From Pardosa pseudoannulata (taxonomy: Eukaryota; Arthropoda; Arachnida; Araneae; Lycosidae), in contig CM063501.1 in assembly GCA_032207245.1 (NCBI GenBank), forward strand, positions 51,839,393 through 51,903,392: a DNA stretch of 64,000 bases. Direction: 5' to 3'. Every line of letters begins with the position of its first letter. Within the stretch, counting starts at the first letter, position 1. The notes below the pieces were generated by a model that saw only the letters and a program-made list of their open reading frames with translations, was not told where the DNA came from and searched no databases. A program made the position numbers and the translations under genes. Of the stretch, positions 44,655 through 61,700 are shown in pieces.

Positions 44655-45265
44655 GATTGAAATGTTCTCGAAGTTCCCAATATAGGTGGCGGGCAAATCT
44701 TGAGGTTCTTCTACTTAGATTAGAGATAGAAATGTTCTCGAAGTTCCCAATAGAGGTGGTGGGCAAATCCTGAGGTTCTACTTAGATTAGAGATAGAAAT
44801 GTTCTCGAAGTTCCCAATAGAGGTGGTGGGCAAATCCTGAGGTTCTTCTACCTAGATTAGATATACAAATGTTCTCGAAGTTCCCAATATAGGTGGCGGG
44901 CAAAGCCCGAGGTACTTCTACTTAGATTAGAGATAGAAATGTTCTCGTAGTTCTCAGTCGAGGTGGCGGGCAAATCCTGAGGTTCTACTTAGATTAGAGA
45001 TAGAAATGTTCTCGAAGTTCCCAATAGAGGTGGCGGGCAAATCCTGAGGTTCTTCTACTTAGATTAGATATACAAATGTTCTCGAAGTTCCCAATATAGG
45101 TGGCGGGCAAAGCCCGAGGTACTTATACTTAGATTAGAGATAGAAATGTTCTCGTAGTTCTCAGTCGAGGTGGCGGGCAAATCCTGAGGTTCTACTTAGA
45201 TTAGAGATAGAAATGTTCTCGAAGTTCCCAATAGAGGCTGCGGGAAAAGCCTGAGGGTCTTCTGC
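44655..45265. repeat. Trimeric minisatellite (70/70/67 bp), nine units
   Basis: 'aatgttctcg' recurs at 44661, 44731, 44798, 44868, 44938, 45005, 45075, 45145 and 45212. The spacings 70, 67, 70, 70, 67, 70, 70, 67 show a 207-bp three-unit higher-order repeat; the variants 'caaagcccgaggtact' and 'ttctcagtcgaggtgg' recur at the same position of each trimer. The unit is GC-richer than the surroundings. Unit lengths are not all multiples of three, so it cannot encode a simple repeat protein. Confidence 0.93.
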
Positions 45266-45313
45266 TTGGTCCCTGCTTCTAAATTACGGGGACCAACTAT
45301 GTTTGTTTCGTCC

Positions 45314-45352
45314 TAGGGGAGTAATGTTGGCCGCCTACATGGTACTCCCCTA
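45314..45352. other. Perfect 10-bp stem-loop next to the minisatellite
   Basis: TAGGGGAGTA (45314-45323) and TACTCCCCTA (45343-45352) are exact complements around a 19-base loop. Origin or function unknown. Confidence 0.6.
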
Positions 45353-45628
45353 ATAAAATGGTTAATAAAATCTGTGACGTTTTATGACGTTTATAGGCAA
45401 GTGCTTGAGAGTTATTAAAAAATCTTTCATGTACTTTTAAATGCTTGCTTGATTAACACGTATCGATAAATTTTATAGTATTTACAGTGTTTATTATACA
45501 GTCCATTTGCTGAGTATACGAAAATAATTTAAAAATAATTTTCAAATTTAAAGTGGACTTTTTTCTTCCCTATTTATTTTGAATGATTCTTACCCGTATG
45601 CTAAATTCTTGTTCTGTCCTGGTTTTAG

Positions 45629-45801
45629 ATAAGTTACTATGCTATTTAAATAAGTTCCAGAAAGTCAAAATAAAGAAGAAGTCCAAAGAAAATGTAAAAG
45701 AGGATACAATTGATCAATTATTCATGAAGATGGGGACTAGTCAATCTAATATCTGGCATTCGGATCAAAGGGATGAATGGAACTTTGTGCAGGGATCTTG
45801 A
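45629..45801 (+). CDS. Possible 3'-terminal exon, unknown lysine-rich protein
   Basis: A good acceptor (ttctgtcctggttttag, ending 45628) is followed by 57 codons to TGA at 45799-45801. The peptide has a basic stretch (KVKIKKKSKENVKED) then a polar tail (MGTSQSNIWHSDQRDEWNF), which is unlike translation of random AT-rich DNA. An upstream exon supplying one base of the split first codon would be needed, and none was identified. The frame continues upstream of the acceptor to an ATG at 45583, but that part looks intronic. It could equally be a pseudogene or retroelement fragment. Confidence 0.3.
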
Positions 45802-46559
45802 GCTTAGGAGGTAGTGAAGTCCGATTATCAAGAAAAAACTAGTGGGACGTAAAGAGCTTATATAAACAAAGATCAATCACCTAATTTATCTCAACGCTTA
45901 TGTACGAAACAGGACACTTACTGACTTACAGCCATAAAAATAAAATGCAAAACCTTCTCTATTTGTATCCGAATCCAAAATGGGTGTTATCTTTTTTTTC
46001 CCCTCTGAGTTTAAAAGTAAATGAAATATAGAGTGACTTTTAAAAAGAGTGAACCCATTATAAATTAGTAAATTTATGACTTCTATTCACTTCTATAACA
46101 ATAATATCGCAATTCTAGTTTAAGCAATTTTCAAACCTGAATTAGTTAATAATTCGGTATTCAGTGAATACATTCAACTAATTCTAATACATTCATTTGC
46201 TGATGTTAGACACCGGGGGGAAAAGAGAGACAACAAATTATGATTAAGTTTCAAGCTAAATTTTACCTTGAAGGTACAAAATATAATTTATTTTTTAAAG
46301 CAACGTACAAGTATTTACATTCTGATTATAGCCTGAAATATTAAGATCTTTTATTCATGTATAACTCTTTCTGTGGTACACCTAAGGCAGAGATAAGCTT
46401 AATGAGTAAACCCCAGTATCCCAGACGTAGGTATATCTACATATACCCACATTATTTGATTGTTTCGCATCTTATCCTGTAGTTTAATCGATTAATTTCA
46501 TTAAATTTGTTTTCACTGACATAGAAATAATTTATTCTCTGTCAATATTATTCTCATTG
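45802..46559. other. AT-rich DNA, no gene seen
   Basis: No supported feature. Confidence 0.35.
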
Positions 46560-46658
46560 TCATGATGCTATATTACTCGCACGTCCATTTCCGTTGGTTA
46601 GACTGTAGATGAAATGGATATCTGCCAACTCGGCTTTCGTAAAATTATCCACATTCAT
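46560..46658 (-). pseudogene. Start of a DUF4817-type transposon protein
   Basis: Minus-strand ATG at 46658 begins MNVDNFTKAELADIHFIYSL, followed by TNGNGRA, before a stop at 46560-46562. The pattern 'T.AE.ADMH..YG.A.GNGR.A' is the opening of DUF4817, a helix-turn-helix-like domain common at the N-terminus of arthropod transposon proteins. About 160 bp upstream in minus-strand terms is TATACAGGGTGTCCC (46811-46825), a familiar transposon terminus. So this is the 5' end of a DNA element cut off after ~30 codons; the rest is missing. Confidence 0.5.
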
Positions 46659-46825
46659 CGCAAGCTGTCTGTGTCTGAGATGAGAAGACCACACGTGCCG
46701 ATCTTGCGAGGTCGCGTATAGCCACCTATTGCTTTCCGCCCATGCTTTCCTATGTCATTTTGGCTCCTCACAATGTTCTCTACCCCCCTCCAAGTTTATA
46801 CATTGACTTCGGGGACACCCTGTAT
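46659..46825 (-). mobile_element. 5' leader and terminus of the same transposon relic
   Basis: Moderately GC-rich leader between the ACAGGGTGTCCC terminus and the DUF4817 start codon. The terminus abuts the (TA)n tract, so the target-site duplication cannot be read. Confidence 0.45.
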
Positions 46826-48467
<1,642 letters not shown>

Positions 48468-48640
48468 TGGCTTCCAGTTTTGTGCTACTAAGCTTCTTTA
48501 AATGTTTTCCTCGCCTCCCTTACTTTTTATAGTAAATAGGTATAATAATATAGATATATCTGGAACTATATTAACTTTATAAAAAATGCTGGAAACAACA
48601 ATTAACAGAATAATAATGAAATTTGACTATAACATACAAC
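48468..48640. repeat. Dispersed repeat, partner of 8928-9110
   Basis: Colinear similarity to 8928-9110: 'agtggcttcca', 'ctttttatagtaaataggtataataatatag', 'attaactttataaaaaatgctgga' and 'aacaattaacagaataataa'. Confidence 0.55.
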
Positions 48641-49329
48641 ATTATATTTTTGTTCTGTACATTACCGAAAAAGCATTTTAAAAGGCGCCCTGTTTAAAAT
48701 TTTCCACTCTGGATTGGTTGGTTGTTGCCACGTAAGTTTAGAAGTCATGGGACTTCTCGTGGAATAATGGTTACCATTGTATCGAGATGTTGGACTTCTA
48801 CAAGTGGGTCAACATAATTTAGTAGCAGGGACTAAACAAATAGACCCCCAGACTTGATCTGAGACATTCAGAGGTATCGTTTGGGAACTTGGAGGATATT
48901 GAGACCACAAACCTATTTTACGTGTTCCAGCGACCATTAATAAACACAACGAATCTTTATACTGGAAATAATTGGCGCCCCCCTTTGCAAAGGTCTGCAC
49001 CATATAATTTGGAAATGATTAGTTCAGTGTTAAGCGAGTGGCACTAGAATTCTCAGGCGCCCATTCGAGCGTGGCAGGTGTCGAAGTCTCCATGTTTAAA
49101 GATAGAAGGTAAATATATGGGACTATTTGTCCTTTTACTGAAAATCTTCAAGAAAGAAAGGGGTTCGGGATCAGGAGTAAAATTCTCCTCTCTTGAAATT
49201 CATCAGAAACGCCTTACACTTATCAGAATATACCATCCGTTCTAAAGTATTAAAATCACTTTAATAACTTTTTAAATTTATTTTCTGCTAAGAACTTTTT
49301 ACTATGTACAATAAATACCAACAGATAAT
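48641..49329. other. Unassigned DNA, possible old coding relic
   Basis: Between ~48780 and 48990 the plus strand can be read with few stops as polar, protein-like text (for example DHKPILRVPATINKHNESLYW). I cannot assign it to a family. The opposite frame at 48809-49003 is also open. Called only as unassigned. Confidence 0.3.
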
Positions 49330-49880
49330 TTTTATGTTTCTTTTGTTCAACCTTATTCAAGATCTTTCCTTGTTCACATGTACTGAACTGTACACAATGC
49401 GTTGTTTTGATGCAAGACTCTATTTAAGTTTTGATATGACTTTTTGTTAAAATGTAGATAAAAATCGAAAAATAATCGATGCGACAAAGGCAAGGTGAAA
49501 TCCAAAATTTCTTTATGAAAAATGACTAGAGAAAATCATGCTGTTAATCGTGAAATTTACTGCTATCTATGTATACTACAAAACATTATTATAAGATGTT
49601 TTTATTGTTCAACCTTATTCAAGATCTTTTCTTGTTTACATGTACTGAATTGTACACAATAAGTTGTTTTGATTAAAGAGTATATATAAGTTTTGATATG
49701 TCTTTTTGTCAAAATCTAAATAAAAATAGGAAAATAACAGATACGATAAAGGCAAGGTGAAATCCAAAATTTCTTTATTGAAAAGGACTAGAGAAAATCA
49801 TGCTGTTATTCGTGAAAACTAAATCTTCATTTACTGCTATCTATGTATACCACAAAACATTACTGTAAGGCAACTGTTTG
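49330..49880. repeat. Tandem duplication, ~270-bp unit, two copies
   Basis: 'gttcaaccttattcaagatc', 'catgtactgaa.tgtacacaa', 'aaggcaaggtgaaatccaaa' and 'gactagagaaaatcatgctgtta' occur twice in the same order (from ~49342 and ~49606), with minor differences. Confidence 0.9.
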
Positions 49881-50369
49881 TACTGTATCAAATGATCAAA
49901 CCATAGTTTAACAATTAAAATTTATTTTATTTAATTTATTTATTTATTTTATTAATTTATTGTGAAAATCAATGGATATACACAAACACCCACAGTTTAA
50001 TATTACCAATAAGAATAAAAGAAATCTCAAACAACTGTTTTATTTCTGTATTGTCTTCTTTAACAAACCTAAATTATTGCTTTTTAATCTCGTGGTACCA
50101 ACTATTATCGAGAGTAAATTAAGGTTGAAGTTGCATATGGGGCATAGGTGCCTGGAATATTTCGATAAAGATAAAAATTTGTTGAAAAGATATTTAAATT
50201 GTTCTTTATTATTTAAAAATTAGTGGTTTCGTATGAGGTGTAGGTGAGATAGTAGATTAAAAAGAAATAACTGCTTTAATTAAATGAATTTCAATTTGTC
50301 ATTTTCATGGACATATCATGTTCTAAGGCAGCTTTGAGTGAGAAGCATATCACAAACAGTATAAACTTT
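49881..50369. other. AT-rich DNA, no gene supported
   Basis: The plus frame 49972-50223 (83 codons) is Lys/Asn/Leu/Phe-rich and lacks splice sites or a recognisable domain. Confidence 0.35.
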
Positions 50370-52310
50370 AGGATGTGAAAAAATGTACATTGAAGACCAA
50401 AATTTGATTAAATAAATTAAAGAAATAGAAAAAAGCAAACATATAAATAAATAAAAGTAAGTAAATAACCGTAAAGCCCGATATAGAGAAATTAAGATTA
50501 CAAGGTTATTTTTTCTAAGAAGAAACAGTTGATTTTTTACTACCCAGTAATTTCTCTTCTAATCATTCTTCTAGTCTGGCATTAGGTCCTTTTAAGTAAA
50601 ACTTTGGGATGTGAAAAAATGTACATTGTGACTAAAGTTTGATTAAATAAAATAAAGAAATAAAAAACGAACAAACATATAAATAAAAGTAAATTAACAA
50701 CCTTAAAATACGATACAGAGAAATTAAGATTACAAGGTCATTTTTTAAGAGGAAACAGTTGATTTTTTATTACTCAGTAATTTCTCTTCTAATCTTTTTT
50801 CTAATCTGGTATTAGGTCCTTGTAAGTATAAACTTTGGAATGTGAAAAAAATGTACACTGTGACTAAAGTTTGATTAAATAAAAAAAAGAAATAAAAAAC
50901 AAACAAACATATAAATAAATAAAAGTAAATAAATAACCTTAAAGCCCAATACAGAGAAATTAAGATTACAAGGTTATTTTTTCTAAGAGGAAACTGTTGA
51001 TTTTTTATTACCCAGTAACTTCTCTTCTAATCTTTCTTCTAATCTGGCATTAGGTCCTTTTAAGTAAAACTTTGGGATGTGAAAAAATGTACACTGTGAC
51101 TAAAGTTTGATTAAATAAAATAAAGAAATAAAAAACAAACAAACATATAAATAAATAAAAGTAAATAAATAACCTTAAAGCCCAATACAGAGAAATTAAG
51201 ATTACAAGGTTATTTTTTCTAAGAGGAAACTGTTGATTTTTTATTACCCAGTAACTTCTCTTCTAATCATTCTTCTAGTCTGGCATTAGGTCCTTTTAAG
51301 TAAAACTTTGGGATGTGAAAAAATGTACATTGTGACTAAAGTTTGGTTAAATAAAATAAAGAAATAAAAAACAAACAAATAAATAAATAAAATTAAATAA
51401 ACAACCTTAAAGCCCGATACAAAGAAATTAAGATTACAAGGTTATTTTTCCTAAGAGGAAAGAATGGATTTTTTATTACCCAGTAATTTTTCTTCTAATC
51501 TTTCTTCTAATCTGGCATTAGGTCTTTTTAATTATAAACTTTGGGATGTGAAAAAAATGTACATTGCGACTAAAATTTGATTAAATAAATTAAAGAAATA
51601 GAAAAAAATAAACATATAAATAAATAAAAGTAAGTAAATAACCTTAAAGCCCGATATAGAGAAATTAAGATTACAAGGTTATTTTTTTCTAAGAGGAAAC
51701 AGTTGATTTTTTACTACCCAGTAATTTATCTTCTAATCTTTCTTCTAATCTGGCATTAGGTTCTTTTGAGTATAAACTTTGGAATGCGCAAAAATGTACA
51801 TTACGACTAAAATTTGAGTAAAGAAATTAAAGAAATAGAAAAAAAGCAAATAAAATAAATAAAATAACTAAATAAAAGTAAGTAAATAATCTTAAAGCCC
51901 GATACAGAGAAATCAAGATTACAAGGTTATTTTTTCTAACAGGAAACAGCTGATTTTTTATTACCGAGTAATTTATCTTCTAATCTTTCTTCTAATCTGA
52001 AATTAGATCCTTTTTAAATTAGATCATTTTGATCCATTTAATTCTAGAATTAGATCCTTTTTAACTCTTTTTTTCAAGAATTAGATCTTTTTGAAAAAAT
52101 GTACATTGCAACTAAAGTTTGATTAAATAAATTAAAGAAATAAAAAAAGCAAACAAACATAAATAAATAAAGGTAAGTAAATCACCTTAAAGCCCGATAC
52201 AGAGAAGTTGAGATTACAAGGTTATTTTTTCTAACAGGAAACAGTTGATTTTTTATTACCCAGTAATTTCTCTTCTAATCTTGCTTCTAATCCATTAGAT
52301 ACTTTTAAGC
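50370..52310. repeat. Tandem array, ~235-bp unit, eight copies
   Basis: 'actttgggatgtgaaaaa' (or a close variant) recurs near 50367, 50602, 50833, 51069, 51306, 51538 and 51776, with a rearranged copy near 52080. Each unit ends in 'tctggcattaggtcctttta'. The central 'aaataaataaaagtaaataa' block varies in length, and 'gagaaattaagattacaagg' is strongly conserved. Non-coding. Confidence 0.92.
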
Positions 52311-56206
<3,896 letters not shown>

Positions 56207-56409
56207 GAAATTTTTAATGAGTCAAATTGGCTCGGTCCGCAAATCTAGTGTTAAAGAATCTGCTTGTGACTTTTAGACTTTTAAAACTGAGTGCGATGTT
56301 TTTAATAAAATTAACAGGATACAGCATTAAGAGAAAAAAATTATGCAAGTGTGTTACGAACCTTTGTTAGTAACATATTTGCTATACCATCACAATTCGG
56401 GAAAATTAT

Positions 56410-56474
56410 GAGCCATGGCAAAATGGTAATAATTGCGCTCTACAAATCAGAAGGTCTCCGGTTCAAACTTGTAG
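56410..56474 (+). other. tRNA-like segment (relic or SINE head)
   Basis: 'catggcaaaatggtaat' resembles box A, and 42 bases later 'ccggttcaaactt' resembles box B. The acceptor and anticodon stems do not pair convincingly, so a functional tRNA is unlikely. Confidence 0.3.
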
Positions 56475-58360
56475 AATTATGAAGTTGCTTTTCGTCCATT
56501 TCCTCTAGGTTTCGAAAATGTGATATATTTCATAAAAATGAACAAACATTTGAAAAATTTTAGAATATTTTCTCCCTGTTTAAAAACTTTTAATTCCACT
56601 TCTAAAGTTATTTTTCGGACTATGTGAGGTGGTCTGTCCTATTTTATCGGCTAAAATAAAACTTGCTCATGAGGGTCACTCTGAAAGTTTTGAGACTCGG
56701 CTAAAAGATACAAGTTAAACTCTTCAAATTTTAGGTGTATTCAAAGGAAGTCCTTTCAATATTAATACACGTTAGTAGTCAAATTTTCCAAAATTTAAAA
56801 TCATCAGTGCATTCCTGTGAGTCTATGTAAAAATGTTTTATAGCCTCATAAATTTCCTTTTTGAAATGAAAATGGTATTAACATAAATTTTTCTTTAGAT
56901 TTCAAAGTACCAAACGTCACACGTAGCAAGATATGACGAATAGGTGGATGACTTATCAATGTGTTTTTACACAACAAATTTGACTGTCAATCTTTCCATA
57001 TCAGAAGATGTGTTATTACAGTGAATTATGAGTCCACTTACATTAACTGCATTACCACAGCTGCCATAAGTGATTATCACGATGAAGCTGCCATAAATGA
57101 TTATCACGATATTAGTCCATTTATATTAACTTCTTGAACACCATCTGAAAGATACGTACGTATTATCAGTTAGATAATAATAAATTAAAAAAAATTAGAG
57201 CTGTTAAAATTTTTGCCCATCAGACCGTCCTGCTTTCAAGCAGCCACTCGCAGAATGGATTAAGTATTTAGTCGTCCAAACAACGTGTTCATAATTAACT
57301 CTTTTTACATAAAAAATCAAATAACTTAACTATTAACATTTCCTTATTAAATTTGGATTTTTAATGTGAAAAAATTATATTATTTTCTCTTCTGCGCAGC
57401 AATGTCAACATTATTTACATATAAATAATTTATTTATTGATTTTTAATAATGTATAACATAGATTATAATTTTTATCAATTATAATCATAGGTATGGTTT
57501 ATTTATAGGTATGTATGTGTGGTTTCCTGTTACTACGTCCTTTATGTATAAATTATACCAAACACACATGTTATAGCAAAATGAAGGAAACATTAAAACT
57601 TTTAACGACGAAACAGTAAAGGGGCAAAATACTAGTACAATAAAAAGGTAAAAGTAGAAAAATGAAAACAAAATACAATCAACGGTGAAATTCCAAGTCA
57701 GATATGAGGGTAAGATCCAACGGTTTTAAACAAAATCAAGATAGCAAGATGTGACGAATCATTTAATATGTTGCTAATGTTTGGGGTTTAACCAAGGGTT
57801 AAAATAATGATCTGGGATATTTGAAACGAGACAATCAGTGCGAGCATGCTTTGCATACACGTAGACAAAATGAAATACAGATAGAAGTTACTAATTTTAA
57901 ATGAAGTACTAAGCCAAATTGTAATAGAAATGAAAAAAAAAAGAAAGAATAATCCTCATCATGATGTGCAACAGAAAAGTCTAGCAAAATAAAATTTCTC
58001 TTCTTCACGATAAGATCTATTATATATTCTACCTCATGAATATGAAGGAAAAGAAATGAAGACGTAGTTCATAATATATTGAGCTATTCACAGAAGACTG
58101 GCTGTCTTGTACTTTTGCTAAGTCATATTTACGTAGGATTAACGGATTATCAGATATGTTCTGTATATTAAGCAGACATGAAAGTAGAAAATATTAGCAT
58201 TTATTCAAGAGTCTACTTTCGTCTTCAGTGATAACTTAGAAACTGTAAATTCATATTTACGGTAAAAATTTTCGAATTAAAACAAATGTTTATTTTATGG
58301 GCTGACTACATATTTAGGATTTTAAGTATTTTTTAGTTTTGTTTTTGCAGTAACTCGAGG

Positions 58361-58362
<2 letters not shown>
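56475..58362. other. AT-rich DNA, no gene seen
   Basis: Includes a small direct duplication (57060-57115, 'gctgccataa.tgattatcacgat' twice). The minus frame 57486-57671 has no support. Confidence 0.4.
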
Positions 58363-58422
<60 letters not shown>

Positions 58423-58430
58423 TATATATA
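58363..58430. repeat. (AT)n microsatellite
   Basis: Two AT runs separated by a single phase change. Confidence 0.96.
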
Positions 58431-58504
58431 TGTGTAGTGATATATTTATCCTAATAATTAACCAGCGTAATTATGTCTATCTTGAATTCACTTTTGACTC
58501 CAAT

Positions 58505-58755
58505 TCTATCTTTTCTGGCATTCCTTTCTAGCAACCTTAGTGAATGTCTCTGTTTTTCCTGTAGATTACTTCCAGTTTCATAAGTAACTGAAAACAGATT
58601 CAGACACTTAAACTTCGTCATGGTGTGACCTACGAGATTTTTAAGTAACTTCTGATTAGTTCGCATAAACTTTTCTGGCATTCCTTTCTAGCAACCTTAT
58701 AGAATTTATTTGTTTCACCCGTGGATAACTTCAGGTTTCATAAGTAACTAGATAA
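58505..58755. repeat. Direct duplication, ~165-bp spacing
   Basis: 'cttttctggcattcctttctagcaacctta' (58510 and 58671) and the following 'gt..ataactt.c.gtttcataagtaac' occur twice. It accounts for most of the minus frame 58451-58681. Confidence 0.85.
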
Positions 58756-58789
58756 TATTTAATAAGTTTCATAAGTAATAAATAATATA

Positions 58790-61700
58790 AATTAGCTATA
58801 TCATGTGTAAATATTACCGAAATATATTCACTAGAATTTGTTATTGAAGGTTTATCGTGAATGCAAACTTTCATTAAAAGTTTGCTAAAAACTGCTAATA
58901 TTTTGGAAGTTAATGGGCATTTTACTTCATGCAATAATTTATATTTCATTTAATTTTTTCTGTCATACAAATTTTGCTTTAAAACTTTTAATACTTAAAA
59001 GAAAACCACTTAGAAGCTTAAAAAATAACAATTATTTTTTCAAAGTAAAATATCGAGCTTATGTACAAAACTAGGAATATAGGAACCGTTTTACACAGTA
59101 CTGTCAGTATTTTAATTCACAACAGTGATAAATAAATTAGCTATATCATGTGTAAATATTACCGAAATATATTCACTAGAATTTGCTATTGAAGGTTTAG
59201 CATAAATGCAAACTTTCATTAAAAGTTTGCTAAAAACTGCTTATATTTTGAAAGTTAATGGACATTTTAGTTCATGTAATAATTTATATTTCATTTAATT
59301 TTTTCTGTCATACAAATTTTTCGTTAGAACTTTTAATACTTAATTTGTCACTGAAGGTTTGGCGGAAATTCAAAATTCAATTAAAAGTTTGTTAAAAACT
59401 GCCTATATGTTGTCAATTCGTGAAAATGTTAGTTCATCAGATGATTTTATATTTTATTTAGTTTTTTTGAACACAAGGAACTCTCATTAAAAATTTTTAA
59501 CATTTAAAAGAAAAAACAAAACAATTTAAATCTAGACTCTAATCTACTGGAGACAAAGCTTCCTTTACGACAAACATTGATAATACTTCTCATAGATTTT
59601 GAGCACGTGTTGTGTGGCTCCCAAAATAAATTTTAATTTCAATATCAGTTGTTATGACACGCGAAATATTATTTCTATTTTTGAGCTTCTAGGAAATTTC
59701 TTAGATGTTTAACATAATTTCTTCAGGGAAATGATTTCGCTGGTTTTGAAAGAAAAACAACATGGAAGACAGTTTATCGTGATTAGAAATTATTTATTTT
59801 TTTTTTACTGCATTTCAATTACTTCATAATCATTTCGTGCAATTTATTTAATAGATTCTTTTTGATGTGATAACATATACTTAAATTTTGTTGTTTTGAT
59901 CCCGACAGAAAAATATGAATTGTACAGCACATAATTTCATATAAATTATACTATATAAACTAAAAATAAATGATTTAAAAAAACTTTTATTGTATAATGC
60001 TATTTCAGGATTACAATTTCTACATTCTCTTCAAAATTCAAGTTTAATGTCTTTTCTTAAGATAACTGTTCTAATTAACAGTTGTGCTTGATTTATGGCC
60101 AAATTTTTATTAATTTTAAGATTTTTTTTTACATTTTTGTAATTATATATATATATATTTTGGTTAGTTCTTATAATTTTTTATATGGCAAAATTTAATT
60201 TTTTTATTTATTATACAGTCCATTTTCTGAAAAATGATAATATTATTTTTAAGAAGAAAATTTAGTTTTTATACTAAATGCAGAATACGACAGTAAATAA
60301 TTTAACTATGTGATGTATAAATATTACCGAAATATATTTACTAGAATTTGTCAGCCAAACCTTCAAGGTTTGGCAGAAATACAAACTTAATTTAAAAATT
60401 TACTAAAAACTGTTTATATTTTGAAAGTTATTGTTCATTTTAGTTTCTGCAGTAATTTATATTTCATTTAACTTTTTCTGTTACAGGAGATTTTCGTTGA
60501 AACTTTTTAACATTTAAAAGAAAACCACTTAGAAACTATCAGATACTGAAAAATAATAATTATTTTTTTTAAAGGCAAAATGTACAAAATCAGGAATATA
60601 GCAACAGTTTTAAGAAGTACTGTCAATATTTTAGTTCACAACAGTGAAAAATAAATTAGCTATCTGATGTATAAATATTACAGAAATATATTTACTAGAA
60701 TTTGTTATTGAAGGTTTGGCCGAAATGCAAACTTACTTTAAAAGTTTACTAAAAACTGCTTATATTTTGAAAGTTATTGCTTATTTTAGTTTCTGCAATA
60801 ATCAATATTTCATTTAACTTTTTCTGGCATAGGAGGTTTTCGTTCAAACTTTTTAACATTTAAAAGAAAACCGTTTAAAAGCTATCAGATACTAAACAAG
60901 AAATATTTTTTTAAAGGAACAATCCAGCTTATGTACAAAATTAGGAATATATGAACAGTTTTACACAGTACTGTCAGTATTTTAATTCACAACGGTGATA
61001 AGTAAATTAGCTATATCATGTGTAAATATTACCGAAATATATTCACTAGAATTTGTTATTGAAGGTTTAGCATAAATGCAAACTTTCATTAAAAGTTTGC
61101 TAAAAACTGCTTATATTTTGAAAGTTAATGGACATTTTAGTTCATGCAATAATTTATATTTCATTTAATTTTTTCTGTCATAGGGATTTTTCGTTAAAAT
61201 TTTCAACATTTAAAAGAAAACCGTTTAGAAGCTATTAGGTAGTGAAAAATAACAATTATTTTTCAAAAAGGAAAAATCGAGGTTATGTACAAAATCAGGA
61301 ATATAGCAACAGTTTTAAACAGTATTGTCAATATTTTATTTCATAACACTAATAAATAAATTAAGTATGTGCAGTATAAATGTTACCAAAATATAATGAG
61401 TAGAACACGTTATTGAAGGTTTAGAGTAAATGCAAACTTTCATTAAAAGTTTGCTAAAAACTGCTTTTAGTTTGAAAGTTAATGGACATATTATTTTATG
61501 CAACAATTTATATTTTATTTAATTTTTTCTCTCGTAGGGATTTTTTGTTAAATCTTTTAATATTTAATTTGTTACTGAACGTTTGGCGGAAATGCAGAAT
61601 TCAATTAAAAGTTTACTAAAAACTGCCTATATTTTGTCAATTTGTGAAAATGTTTGTTTATTAGATGATTTTGTATTTTATTTAGTTTTTTCGAACACAA

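Noticed and set aside
49972..50223. 83-codon plus frame
   Set aside because: Composition matches AT-rich noise; no splice sites, no domain.
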